DNA of 64,000 nucleotides from CAZEVY01 sp964515555 (GTDB lineage Bacteria > Acidobacteriota > Terriglobia > Bryobacterales > Bryobacteraceae). The position numbers and the translations under genes are program-made. Shown here in pieces: positions 53,514-62,395 of the stretch (the first letter of the stretch is position 1; every line of letters begins with the position of its first letter). The DNA lies in the NCBI GenBank assembly GCA_964515555.1, contig CAZEVY010000011.1, positions 1 through 64,000 on the forward strand. Direction: 5' to 3'. The notes under the pieces were generated by a model. It was given only the letters and a program-made list of their open reading frames with translations, did no database searches and had not been told where the DNA came from.

Positions 53514-54164
53514 CTATTCGCCGTAGGTCCGCTCGGCCAGGTTCATGAACTCCAGCGAGAAATCCTCCATGCGCGCGCCCATCTCGCGCAGCAGGTGCGC
53601 GAAATGGTTGTAGAAGATGGCCGCCGGAATGGCCGCCGCGAGTCCCAGCGCCGTCGCCAGCAGGGCATGAGAGATTCCCGGGGCCACGGCGCGCAGGCTC
53701 ACGCTTCCCGCCTGCCCCAATCCGGAGAAGGCGTCGATGATGCCCAGGACCGTGCCGAACAGTCCGATGAAGGGCGTCACCGACGCGGTCGTGGCGAGCC
53801 AGTTCATGTGTCGCTCGAGCACGGCCATCTCCTCGCTGATTCCCATTTGCAGGGCGCGCTCGAGGGCCGCCTTGTTGGCGAGCGTCCCGCGCGCCTTCAT
53901 CTGCCGTTCCAGCTCCTCGTAGCCGAAGCTGAAGACGCCCACCAGCGGGGCTTTCGGGAGTCCCTCGGCCGCGGCCACCACGGCGTCCATGCCCGCCGCC
54001 TTGCGGAACGAGCGCAGGAACTGCATGTTCCAGCCGCGCGTGCGGCGCAGCAGGCTCCAGCGCGAGAAGATCAGGGTCCAGGAAAGGACCGAAAACAGCA
54101 GCAGGATCGCCATCACCGCCATCGGCAGCGGCTCGGCGCGCCACATCATGCTCCAGACGCTCAT
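53514..54164 (-). CDS. tolQ: ExbB/TolQ family motor protein
   Basis: A 216-residue inner-membrane protein with three helices: ~12-32, ~125-150 (TASVTPFIGLFGTVLGIIDAF) and ~160-182 (HALLATALGLAAAIPAAIFY). The conserved P-F-I-G-L-x-G-T-V motif lines the proton path. Heads the tolQ-R-A-B-pal-cpoB operon. TATCAT lies nine bases before the ATG with GAGG in the interval. Confidence 0.95.
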   Translation of the reverse strand: MSVWSMMWRAEPLPMAVMAILLLFSVLSWTLIFSRWSLLRRTRGWNMQFLRSFRKAAGMDAVVAAAEGLPKAPLVGVFSFGYEELERQMKARGTLANKAALERALQMGISEEMAVLERHMNWLATTASVTPFIGLFGTVLGIIDAFSGLGQAGSVSLRAVAPGISHALLATALGLAAAIPAAIFYNHFAHLLREMGARMEDFSLEFMNLAERTYGE

Positions 54165-54173
54165 TAAACCTCT

Positions 54174-54179
54174 ATGATA
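54174..54179 (-). promoter_or_regulatory. -10 element of the tol operon
   Basis: TATCAT (minus strand) stands nine bases before the tolQ ATG at 54164. The transcript would begin only a few bases ahead of the ATG, so the GAGG between them may or may not be in the mRNA. Confidence 0.45.
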
Positions 54180-54223
54180 CGCTAGACGCGGACGATTCTC
54201 CCATAAAACATTTCGGTGTCAGA

Positions 54224-55306
54224 ATGTTTCCCCTCAAAGGCCTCCTCGCACTCGATCTCACGCGGCTGCTCCCGGGCGCGGCGGCCACGGCGCGACTGGC
54301 GGCGCACGGCGCCGAGGTCGTCAAGATCGAGCAGCCGGGCGCGGGCGACTACGCGCGGTCGATGCCGCCGCTGGTGGACGGCGTGGGCGCTGTGTTCCTT
54401 CAGACCAACGGCGGCAAGAAAAGCGCCGCCATCGATCTGAAAGATCCGCGCGGCCGCGAGGCGCTTCTGCGGCTGGCGGCGAAGGCGGACCTGCTGGTGG
54501 AGGGCTTCCGTCCCGGCGTGATGGAGCGGCTGGGCCTCGGCTGGGAAACCCTGCGCGCAGCCAACGATCGCCTGATCTACGCGACCCTCACCGGCTACGG
54601 ACTCGAAGGCGGCCTCTCCCCGCTCGCCGGACACGATGTCAACTACATGGCGATGGCGGGCGTGCTCGACCTGATCGGACCGGCGGGCGGGCCGCCGGTC
54701 ATCCCGGGCGTTCAGATCGCCGACCTCGCCGGCGGAACCATGCAGCTCGTCATCGGCGTGCTGTTGGCGTTGATCGATCGGCAGCAGAGCGGCCGCGGCA
54801 GCCGGGTCGACATATCGATGACCGCGGGACTGCGCGACCTGCTGACAGTGCCGATGGCGCGCTGGGCGGCTTCGGGGAGCGTCCCCGAGCGCGGCATGGA
54901 CGTGCTCTCCGGGCGATACGCTTGCTACAACGTCTACCAGGCGCGCGACGGGCGATGGCTGGCGGTGGGCGCGCTGGAGCCGAAGTTCTGGGCGGTGCTG
55001 TGCCGCCGGCTGGGCTGCGACGACCTGATCGCCGACCAGTTCGCCGAAGGGCCGCGCCGGGTGGAGGCGATCGCGCGCGTCAGCGAGATCATTCTGCAAC
55101 GCGACGCCGCCGATTGGTTCGCCGAGCTGCGCGGCGACGACTGCTGCGTCACGCCGGTGCTGCGCCTCGACGAGGCCTACGCGTCGCCGCATCCGGAAGG
55201 TCCGCCCGCGCCTGGGTTGGGCGAGCACACACGCGAGATGCTGGCGCGCGCCGGGTACTCGGAGGCCGAGATCGGCGCGATGTTCCGGGACAAGGTGGCG
55301 GCCTGA
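54224..55306 (+). CDS. CaiB/BaiF CoA transferase family protein (alpha-methylacyl-CoA racemase-like)
   Basis: A 360-residue protein of the family III CoA transferases. The start LKGLLALDLTRLLPGAAATARLAAHGAEVVKIEQPGAGDYAR (core LARLAAHGAEVVKIEQPGAG-like) is typical; AGHDVNYMAMAGVL holds the racemase histidine and QIADLAGGTMQLVIG the aspartate. These residues and the ~360 length place it nearer to alpha-methylacyl-CoA racemase than to formyl-CoA transferase. It should act on branched or xenobiotic acyl-CoA. Divergent from the tol operon; ends exactly where the convergent PepSY gene ends. Confidence 0.9.
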   Translation: MFPLKGLLALDLTRLLPGAAATARLAAHGAEVVKIEQPGAGDYARSMPPLVDGVGAVFLQTNGGKKSAAIDLKDPRGREALLRLAAKADLLVEGFRPGVMERLGLGWETLRAANDRLIYATLTGYGLEGGLSPLAGHDVNYMAMAGVLDLIGPAGGPPVIPGVQIADLAGGTMQLVIGVLLALIDRQQSGRGSRVDISMTAGLRDLLTVPMARWAASGSVPERGMDVLSGRYACYNVYQARDGRWLAVGALEPKFWAVLCRRLGCDDLIADQFAEGPRRVEAIARVSEIILQRDAADWFAELRGDDCCVTPVLRLDEAYASPHPEGPPAPGLGEHTREMLARAGYSEAEIGAMFRDKVAA

Positions 55307-55876
55307 TCAGGCCAGGCGGATCAGCACCATTAGCGTGAGGCTGTAGCCCAGGCTGAGCGCCAGCAGAATCGCGCCCACGACGCGCTCGGCGTTCAGCTTG
55401 AACCACAGGTAGATTCCCGTCACACCGAGCACGAGAAGACCGAGCGATACCACGCCCAGGAATACGCCCCAGATGTTCACCACCTGGTACTCGCGCCAGG
55501 CGCCGGAGATGTGGTGCAGGCGGTTGAGCATTCCCAGGAAGCGCGCGGTGTTGGTTTTCACCTTTACCTCGGGTGCGCCGCGCAGGCCCTCGACGTCGTA
55601 GATCGTCCCGGGCCGCACGATGCGGAACGCGAAGCGATCGCCGTTCTGGCGGACCTGCTGGATCTCGCCGGTCGCGCCGTGGCGGTCCATGAGCTCGCGC
55701 GCGATGGCCCGCGCGTCGGTGGAGGGCTGGACGCTGACGGTGGATTCCGTGGTCGAAGGCCGGAGGTCGAACCAGTTGTTGTGGGACATCTGCACGGAGC
55801 TGACGCCGTACATCAGAAGGAACAGCGCCGAGAACAGGCCCGTGAACAGGTGGGTGTTGCGCAGCCAGCGGTACAT
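55307..55876 (-). CDS. PepSY-type membrane protein, partner of the next
   Basis: A 189-residue inner-membrane protein. Helix 1 lies at ~9-27 (THLFTGLFSALFLLMYG), a periplasmic PepSY-like domain covers ~40-115 (IARELMDRHGATGEIQQV ... RPGTIYDVEGL), then LNRLHHISGAWREYQVVNIWG leads into two or three helices (~130-187). LHH...G and W.V.N.W.G motifs are shared with PepSY-TM ferric-reductase-type proteins. It probably pairs with the upstream-encoded protein in the membrane. The ATG at 55876 is two bases after the partner's stop. The substrate is unknown; iron reduction or electron transfer is possible. Confidence 0.78.
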   Translation of the reverse strand: MYRWLRNTHLFTGLFSALFLLMYGVSSVQMSHNNWFDLRPSTTESTVSVQPSTDARAIARELMDRHGATGEIQQVRQNGDRFAFRIVRPGTIYDVEGLRGAPEVKVKTNTARFLGMLNRLHHISGAWREYQVVNIWGVFLGVVSLGLLVLGVTGIYLWFKLNAERVVGAILLALSLGYSLTLMVLIRLA

Positions 55877-55878
55877 GG

Positions 55879-56472
55879 TCACCTCGCGAGCAGATACAGC
55901 ACGAGAAACGAGCCCGCGCCGGCGGCGAAACTGATCTGCGCCCAGCGATAGCCGGGCCGTGAGGAGAGCCACAGCCAGACGCCCGAGATCGCCATGAGGC
56001 TGAGGGTCCAGACGCTGAACTCGTTGTAATAGGTCCACAGACGGATGCGCCAGTCGGGCGCGCGCGACCGGATGCCGGTCTCGTGGAGCGCGTTGAGGTA
56101 TTGCGCGAAGCGGTTGCGCGTCTGCGCGACGCGCAGCCGGTTCTCCTTCTCGAACACGGTAACGCGCCACAGGCCGTTGGGCGAGTAGAACAGCAGGGCG
56201 AGGTTCTTGTCGCGGTCGCGCCGGACGGCGAAGTCGGGCACGGGCGCCGTGAGCGGGGGATTGAGCGCTTTCCATACATCGTCGGCGAGCGCGCGGTCGG
56301 AGAGATTCGGCGGCGGCGTGTATGGGACGTCACGCTCGACGACCTCGGGCCGCGGTCGCTGGTCGGGGGCGGGCCGCAAGGCGGCCCAGACGCCGACGAT
56401 GCCGAAGACGATGAGGATCGAAAAGCTGAGGAGTCCGGCGTAGGTGTGGATTTTCTTGACGATCGCGTTCAC
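55879..56472 (-). CDS. PepSY-associated membrane protein
   Basis: A 197-residue membrane protein: helix at ~9-31 (KIHTYAGLLSFSILIVFGIVG, core HTYAGLLSFSILIVFG), an extracytoplasmic domain (~45-130), and two C-terminal helices starting at LWTYYNEFSVWTLSLMAISG. The H-x-Y-x-G-L start and Y-N-E-F-S-V-W motif are those of PepSY_TM halves. Together with the following gene it forms a split version of the usual single-chain four-helix PepSY protein. Confidence 0.75.
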   Translation of the reverse strand: MNAIVKKIHTYAGLLSFSILIVFGIVGVWAALRPAPDQRPRPEVVERDVPYTPPPNLSDRALADDVWKALNPPLTAPVPDFAVRRDRDKNLALLFYSPNGLWRVTVFEKENRLRVAQTRNRFAQYLNALHETGIRSRAPDWRIRLWTYYNEFSVWTLSLMAISGVWLWLSSRPGYRWAQISFAAGAGSFLVLYLLAR

Positions 56473-56484
56473 GAGGTCACGCTA

Positions 56485-59055
56485 TCACAACACCCGCAGC
56501 ACGACCAGCGTCATGTCGTCGTGCTGTTTCGCGCCCGCCGTGAAGGCGTCGGCGCCCGCCATCAGGCGCGCGATGGTTTCCTGCGGCGACAGCTCCAGAC
56601 ACGCCGACGCCGTTTCGGCGAGCTTCTCCTCGCCCCATTCCTCGTCGGCGGAATTCATGGCCTCGCTGATGCCGTCGGTGAAGCAGACCAGCAGGTCGCC
56701 GCGCTCCAGTTGCACCGACTCCTGCTCGTAGGGAAACTTCGGCAGCAGTCCGACCACCGTGCCGCCCGTCGTCAGGCGCAGCAGCTCAATCCCTTCGCCT
56801 TTCCGCCGCAGCAGCATCGGCGGGTTGTGTCCCGCGTTGACATAAACCAGAGTGCGCGACGCCGTGTCGAGCTGCGCATAGAACAAGGTCGCGTAACGGC
56901 TCGACGCCGAGGTCTCGTAGATCAGCTTGTTGACCAGCGCGATGATGGCCGCCACCTGCTCGGGATGCAGCGTCTGCCCGCGGACCGAGGCTTGCAGGCT
57001 GGCCATCAGCAGCGCCGCCGCGATGCCCTTGCCCGACACGTCGCCGATGGCGATTCCCATGCGCCCGTCGGGCAACCCGATGAAGTCGTAATAGTCGCCG
57101 CCGACGCCCAGCGCGGGGCGGCAGTAACCGGCGAAGTCGAAGCCCTCGGCCTTCGGCATGTGTTGCGGAAAGAGCCGCTCCTGCACTTCGCGCGCGATCT
57201 CGATTTCGCGGTTGATGCGTTCGCGCTGCGCCGCCTCGGCGGCCACGGCCGCCGCCAGGCGGCTGTTCTCCAGCGCCAGGCCCGTCTGCGACGCCACGCT
57301 GCGAAGCAGGCGCACGTCCAGGCCCGAGTACGGCTCCTCGGACTTCTTCGGTCCCAGGCTGACGAAGCCGAGCAGCTCGTCCTTGACGCGCAACGGCAGC
57401 ACGAGCTGCGTACCCAGCCGCTCCAGTTGCGCCCGCTCGTCGCGGGTGACGCGATCGTCGCGGTGGACCCACGACTCCTCGTCGTCGAGGTAGACCCGCT
57501 CCGGCTGATTGGTCGCCGCAAGATGGCGCACCGTCGCCGACCCGGCCGGAAGCGCGACGTCCGGCGCCACGCCGTAGCCGTGCGCGTAGGCGGGCCGGTA
57601 GAATCCGCCGTCGGCGAGCAGGAACGCCACGCGCGGAACGTAGAGCGAGTCCGATATGCGGCGCGCCACCGTCTCGACAAGCTTGGGGGTGTCGACGATG
57701 GTGCGCACCTCCTCGCTCAGCTCCGTCAGGATGCGCTCGGCGTCGTAGGCCTCGCGGAAGAAGCGGCGGTCGATCCACCGGGCGAGGCCCTGGCCCATCC
57801 TCACCACCAGGAACATCAGCGCGACACCGATGGCGATGGTGGTCACCTGCCGCGGGCGGTTGACGGGCGTCTCGGTCGCCATCAGGACCGATGTGAACAG
57901 GACCAGCGCCGCCGCCCCCACCATGAGCACGCGCGCGCCTCCGCGGGCCAGCGCGTACTGAATTCCCTGGCGCACAACCACCCGCACGTCCAGCGCGCGA
58001 TGCACCACGATCACGTAGGCCATGGTCAGCGGAAACAGCAGCAGCATCATGAGCGCGATCGTCAGCGCCCAGGCGGGGATCACGTCGAAGAAGTCGCGGC
58101 CGCGGTTCGTCAAGGCGACCAGGATCAGCAGGAACATCGGCGCCATCGCCAGTTGCGTGCCCCACAGCAGCAGCCGCAGCCGCCGGCGGGCGTCGCCCGG
58201 CGGAGTGACCCCCATCTTCCACCCTGTCATCGCGAAGAACAGGCCGATCGAGACGAACATCAGCACGCCCTGAACGGCGCGCGTGCGAAGGAAGATGTCG
58301 ACCGCCGCGCCGGTCGTGTAACTCTCGGAGTTCTGCAAGACCACAATCGGGTTGAGGACCGCGAAGAACAGCGACGGGGCCAGCAGAATCCACTTCGCCC
58401 ACGGCCAGCGCGCGTCGAGCGGAAAGCGGACGACGAAGTACAGCCCGAACAGCAGCATCGCCACCGGCAGCAGCGACCGTATCAGCGTCTGGTAGACGAT
58501 GCCGAACTGGCGGATGCCGTCCTCCCAGTAGCGGATGTCGGCCACTGCCAGGTGCGGAAACGCGATCATCAGCAGCAGCAGAATCCACGCCTGCGGATCG
58601 CGCGGCCGCACCGCCGCCACCCAGAAGCCGAGCATCAGGCAGAACCACGGCAGAACGTACAGCAGCGAGACCACGATGAGCCGGCGCTGGAACGTCGGAA
58701 TCAGCACGCCTCCGGAAGGCCAGCGCAACACCAGTTCCCGCTCGGCGCCGTCGCGGCGGATTCGCACCCGAAGCGGATCGCCCGGCTTGGCGCCCCTCGA
58801 TGCACGCGAGAACGACGACCATCCGCGATACGCCTCGCCGTTGAGCGCCAGGATCTCGTCGCCCCGGCGCAGGCCCGCCGCGGCGGACTCCCTGGGCACG
58901 TTATCGACGGCCCGTGTGCCCAGTTGGAGCGAGAACGGAACGTCGACCTCGGGGACGCTTTGCCCGAGGCTCGCGCGCACCTGGTACGTTACCGCCGCGG
59001 CGAAGATGACGATGAGCGCGGCGTACTGGCGGACGGGCCGGCGGCGGTCGGGCAT
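56485..59055 (-). CDS. PDZ - membrane - GAF - SpoIIE-type PP2C phosphatase
   Basis: An 856-residue signalling protein. A first helix (~12-30) is followed by an extracytoplasmic PDZ-like domain (~45-112, AAAGLRRGDEILALNGEAY), a block of about eight helices (~125-430), a GAF domain (~455-610) and a coiled linker (AQRERINREIEIAREVQERLFPQ, core EIEIAREVQERLFP). The C-terminal SpoIIE/RsbU phosphatase (~640-856) has the metal-binding motifs LGVGGDYYDF, AIGDVSGKG and CFTDGISEA. SpoIIE-type enzymes dephosphorylate anti-anti-sigma factors, so an outside signal read by PDZ/TM could control a partner-switch sigma pathway. No partner genes are nearby. Confidence 0.9.
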   Translation of the reverse strand: MPDRRRPVRQYAALIVIFAAAVTYQVRASLGQSVPEVDVPFSLQLGTRAVDNVPRESAAAGLRRGDEILALNGEAYRGWSSFSRASRGAKPGDPLRVRIRRDGAERELVLRWPSGGVLIPTFQRRLIVVSLLYVLPWFCLMLGFWVAAVRPRDPQAWILLLLMIAFPHLAVADIRYWEDGIRQFGIVYQTLIRSLLPVAMLLFGLYFVVRFPLDARWPWAKWILLAPSLFFAVLNPIVVLQNSESYTTGAAVDIFLRTRAVQGVLMFVSIGLFFAMTGWKMGVTPPGDARRRLRLLLWGTQLAMAPMFLLILVALTNRGRDFFDVIPAWALTIALMMLLLFPLTMAYVIVVHRALDVRVVVRQGIQYALARGGARVLMVGAAALVLFTSVLMATETPVNRPRQVTTIAIGVALMFLVVRMGQGLARWIDRRFFREAYDAERILTELSEEVRTIVDTPKLVETVARRISDSLYVPRVAFLLADGGFYRPAYAHGYGVAPDVALPAGSATVRHLAATNQPERVYLDDEESWVHRDDRVTRDERAQLERLGTQLVLPLRVKDELLGFVSLGPKKSEEPYSGLDVRLLRSVASQTGLALENSRLAAAVAAEAAQRERINREIEIAREVQERLFPQHMPKAEGFDFAGYCRPALGVGGDYYDFIGLPDGRMGIAIGDVSGKGIAAALLMASLQASVRGQTLHPEQVAAIIALVNKLIYETSASSRYATLFYAQLDTASRTLVYVNAGHNPPMLLRRKGEGIELLRLTTGGTVVGLLPKFPYEQESVQLERGDLLVCFTDGISEAMNSADEEWGEEKLAETASACLELSPQETIARLMAGADAFTAGAKQHDDMTLVVLRVL

Positions 59056-59146
59056 TGGTTAGACGGCGCGATCACCCGCGCGCCCGGTGTTCCGTTCTAA
59101 CATCGCCGGCGGCGCAGGGTCAAGATGAAGGCGCCGCGTTGGGCGC

Positions 59147-61129
59147 TCATCGCCGCGCCGGAATCCGAATGAGCACCCATGCCAGGCTCGCGAACGCCGC
59201 CAGCGCCAGCCATCCGCCCCACGCCGGATAGAACCCCACCTGATCCGCGCCGGTGAGCATGCGCGTCAACGACGGCACGCCCGAGACGAACATCACCGCC
59301 AGGAGAATCCCGAGAATCGCCTCGCCGGCGATCAGCCCGCTGGCGAGCAGCGTGCCGCGCTCCTCGGCCTTGGCGCGCTCCGCTTCGGTCCGCCGCGCCA
59401 CTACGCGGTCGGCCACCCACTTGATGGCGCCGCCCGCGAAGATCGCCGACGAGGTGTCGAACGGCAGGTACATTCCCACCGCGATCAGCATGGGCGCGCG
59501 CGCGCCGCATAGCAGCAGCGCGACACCGAAGGCCGCGCCGATCCCCAGCAGTCCCCACGCCATCTGGCCGCCGACGATGCCCTTCGACAATTGCGCCATC
59601 AGGCCCGCCTGCGGCGCCGGCAGCGCTCGGCCGCCGATGCCGCCGGTCGCGAGATTGGCCTCGTGCAGTGCCACGATCGGCCACATGAGGAAGAACGCCA
59701 GCAGCACCACGGCGACGATCTCGACGACCTGCATCTTCCAGGGCGTCCCGCCGAGCAGGTGGCCGGCCTTCAAGTCCTGCACCAGCGACCCGGACACCGA
59801 CGCCGCGCAACACACCACCGCCGCGACGCCAAGCACCGCCGTCACCCCCGACCGTCCCGTCACGCCGAATCCGAGCAGCATCAGCGCCGTGATCACCAGC
59901 GCCGCGAGCGTCAGTCCGGAGAGCGGTTGATTCGAGCTGCCGACCAGTCCGACGAGGTAGCCGCCCACCGCCGACAAAAGGAATCCGGTGACGCTCATGA
60001 CGATCGCCGAGAGGATCGCCGCCTTCCAGCCGCCGGTGAAGTAGTAGTAGATCGCCGTGATCGGAACCAGCAGCGCGAGGGTCGCCAGCAGCACCCATTT
60101 CGCGGGAATGTCGCGCTCGGTGCGCTCGATGGCGGCCCCCTGCTTTCCCGCGGCCGAGGACGTCGCCCAGGCGCCGCGAATCGACTGCGCGATGGACCCG
60201 CGCATGCCGATCAGCGTGTTGGCCGCGGCCACCAGCATCGCGCCCACCGCGATCGGCCGCACGATGTTGTACCAGAGCGTGTAGGCGGCGACGTCGTGGC
60301 CCGCGCCGCCGATGCGCCGCGCGAGGTCGGGGTCGAAGAACTGAAGCAGCGGGATCAACACCCACCACGCCAGGATGCCGCCCGCCACGTTGATCGACGC
60401 CAGGCGCGGCCCGATGATGTAGCCGATGCCGAGCAGCGCGGGCGAAAGCGCCGGAGTGCTCCAGTTGACGCCGCCCGCGTGCGCCACGTCGCCGATCGGC
60501 TTGCGCGCGAAGTCGAAGTGGCGGACCACGGAGGCCGGAAACGCCCAGAAGCCCTCGGTGTAATCGCGGAGGATTTGGAATCCTTTATCGCTCTTGAGGA
60601 ACTGGATCAACGCGCCGAACCCCATCGCGCCGAAAATGTATCGCGGCGCCTCGCTCGACTGCTCGCTGGCCCTCACGATCTCGACGCATGCCACGCTCTC
60701 CGGCCACGGCAGCCCGGCTTCGACACACAGCGGCCGTCGCAGCAGAATGATGAAGAAGACGCCGATCAGGCCGCCGGTGAGCAGGATGAAGGTCGCCTCC
60801 CAGTAGTGCGAGCGCAGATCGGTCCACAGGCGCGAGCCTTCCATCTCCACCAGCAGAAACGCGGGGATCGTGAAGATCGCGCCGGCCACCAGCGCCTCGC
60901 CGACCGAGGCCGCGGTGCGCGCGATATTCTGCTCGGCGATGGTGCCGCGCAACCAAGGTGTGCGGAACAGGGCCATCGCGATGACTGCCGCCGGGATGGT
61001 CGCGGCTACCGTCTGGCCGGCGCGCATTCCCAGGTACGCGTTGGCTGAGCCGAACACGAATGCAAGGAACAGTCCCAGCGCGACCGCTTTGAGGGTCATC
61101 TCGGCGGGCGCGCCGTTGGAAGTCTGCAT
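59147..61129 (-). CDS. OPT family oligopeptide/metal-chelate transporter
   Basis: A 660-residue polytopic protein. Landmarks are TLKAVALGLFLAFVFGSANAYLGMRAGQTVAATIPAAVIA (core GSANAYLGMRAGQTVAATIP), NIARTAASVGEALVAGAIFT, WPESVACVEIVRASE, GYIIGPRLASINVAGGILAWW (core GYIIGPRLASINVAGG) and AFFLMWPIVALHEA. Bacterial OPT proteins import oligopeptides or metal-siderophore complexes with protons. About 14-16 helices fit the length. The start has a leaderless-type promoter. A single gene. Confidence 0.92.
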   Translation of the reverse strand: MQTSNGAPAEMTLKAVALGLFLAFVFGSANAYLGMRAGQTVAATIPAAVIAMALFRTPWLRGTIAEQNIARTAASVGEALVAGAIFTIPAFLLVEMEGSRLWTDLRSHYWEATFILLTGGLIGVFFIILLRRPLCVEAGLPWPESVACVEIVRASEQSSEAPRYIFGAMGFGALIQFLKSDKGFQILRDYTEGFWAFPASVVRHFDFARKPIGDVAHAGGVNWSTPALSPALLGIGYIIGPRLASINVAGGILAWWVLIPLLQFFDPDLARRIGGAGHDVAAYTLWYNIVRPIAVGAMLVAAANTLIGMRGSIAQSIRGAWATSSAAGKQGAAIERTERDIPAKWVLLATLALLVPITAIYYYFTGGWKAAILSAIVMSVTGFLLSAVGGYLVGLVGSSNQPLSGLTLAALVITALMLLGFGVTGRSGVTAVLGVAAVVCCAASVSGSLVQDLKAGHLLGGTPWKMQVVEIVAVVLLAFFLMWPIVALHEANLATGGIGGRALPAPQAGLMAQLSKGIVGGQMAWGLLGIGAAFGVALLLCGARAPMLIAVGMYLPFDTSSAIFAGGAIKWVADRVVARRTEAERAKAEERGTLLASGLIAGEAILGILLAVMFVSGVPSLTRMLTGADQVGFYPAWGGWLALAAFASLAWVLIRIPARR

Positions 61130-61135
61130 TCGGCG

Positions 61136-61141
61136 ATGTTA
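61136..61141 (-). promoter_or_regulatory. -10 element of the OPT transporter gene, probably leaderless
   Basis: TAACAT on the minus strand lies six bases before the ATG at 61129, with no Shine-Dalgarno sequence between. Confidence 0.5.
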
Positions 61142-61182
61142 GCACCGCCGTTGGGGAGCGGGCCGGCCAATCGCGACGCTCT

Positions 61183-62295
61183 TCACGCGACCCAGTTCCA
61201 CCTCGCGTGCCGCGCAAATAGCAGCGCCTGCGCCAGCAGCAGGAGCGCGGCGGCCGGCCATGCGAAGCGGCTTCCGGCGAGCGGCGTCTGCGCGAGAGCC
61301 AGGTAGGCCGGGAACAGCACCACCTCGTAGCGCGCCGTGCTCCGGAGCGGGTCGAGGGCGTGCACGAACGCCATCGACGCCAGCGCGTAATGCCGGAACC
61401 CCGGATCAAGCCTTCGCCAGCCGAAACAAAGCAACAAGAACATGGCGGCCGCCGAGAGGATCGCGAGAACCTGGTCGACGCTGCGAAGGCTGCCGTTCCA
61501 CAGGTCGCGCAGAAAGCCGCCCGTTCCACGAAGCACCGGATAAAACGGAATCGTGAACGTGTGTTGCCATACCGCCTCCTGGAGCTTCGTGTACCCCAGC
61601 GGGTCTCCCAACGCGAATCCGACCGCCCCCACGTAGGCGGCCACCGCCGCAACCGGCATCGCGGCCGCCAGCCCCGCTGCGATCCATCGGTCGCCCCGCT
61701 TCCACCGCTGAAAGACCTCCCAGGCGAACAGGGCCGGCACGACGACGGCGGTGGGTCTTGTCAGTCCAATGAGGAATCCCAGTCCCGCGGCGGCGCCGAA
61801 TCGTTCGCGCCGGAAGGCCCACACCATCAGGAGCGTCAGGAGCAGGAACAAGGATTCCGTGTACAGGACAAAGAAGTAGTAGCCGAGCGGACTGACCAGC
61901 ATCCAGAATCCCGGCTGCCGGACGAGAGGCAGGTCCGCACTCGGTGGTGCGTGGCGGGCCAATAACAGCAGGCACGCGAGAAAGGCGGCTTGTGAAAACA
62001 AGATTCCGGCGAGAGGTGCGTGGCCCGCTCCGCCCAACAGGCGGGCGATGGCCGGATACAACGGAAAGAACGCCAGGGTCCGCCTCTCGCGTTCGGAATA
62101 TCCTCCGATCGCGATCTTCGCGTACCATTCCCCGTCCCACGTTTTCAGCGCTTCCACCGGAGTCCGCGAAATTCGCGGGGCCTTCCTTACGTCCTGCGGC
62201 CGGCTGGCAGTGTAGGCCGCCAGCGCCCATATGCCGGCCGCAACGAGGGCCCAAGCGGCTGTCAGGCGCCACCGCGAATGGCCGGCCGGTCTCAT
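61183..62295 (-). CDS. PIG-V-like GT-C mannosyltransferase
   Basis: A 370-residue polytopic membrane protein. After helix 1 (~12-28) the loop carries WDGEWYAKIAIGGYSE, the W-D-x-x-W-Y-x-x-I-A-x-x-G-Y motif of bacterial PIG-V/GT-C transferases, with the aspartate as likely catalytic residue. FFPLYPAIARLLGG and GLTRPTAVVVP are also typical. It should transfer a lipid-phosphate-linked sugar outside the inner membrane. Acceptor unknown. Confidence 0.85.
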   Translation of the reverse strand: MRPAGHSRWRLTAAWALVAAGIWALAAYTASRPQDVRKAPRISRTPVEALKTWDGEWYAKIAIGGYSERERRTLAFFPLYPAIARLLGGAGHAPLAGILFSQAAFLACLLLLARHAPPSADLPLVRQPGFWMLVSPLGYYFFVLYTESLFLLLTLLMVWAFRRERFGAAAGLGFLIGLTRPTAVVVPALFAWEVFQRWKRGDRWIAAGLAAAMPVAAVAAYVGAVGFALGDPLGYTKLQEAVWQHTFTIPFYPVLRGTGGFLRDLWNGSLRSVDQVLAILSAAAMFLLLCFGWRRLDPGFRHYALASMAFVHALDPLRSTARYEVVLFPAYLALAQTPLAGSRFAWPAAALLLLAQALLFARHARWNWVA

Positions 62296-62395
62296 GCGGT
62301 ATTCCGGGGGAATTCTGCGGCGACATGGTCCGCGACAGCGAGTGCGGCCGGTCGGCTACGCCGATCCGCGCGGGCTGCCCTGACGCCGATTCCCC

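Noticed and set aside
56083..59100. A 1005-codon plus-strand frame antisense to the SpoIIE phosphatase gene
   Set aside because: Its composition (Arg, His, Gln) is the mirror of a coding strand with strong GC3 bias; no motif or start signal is present.
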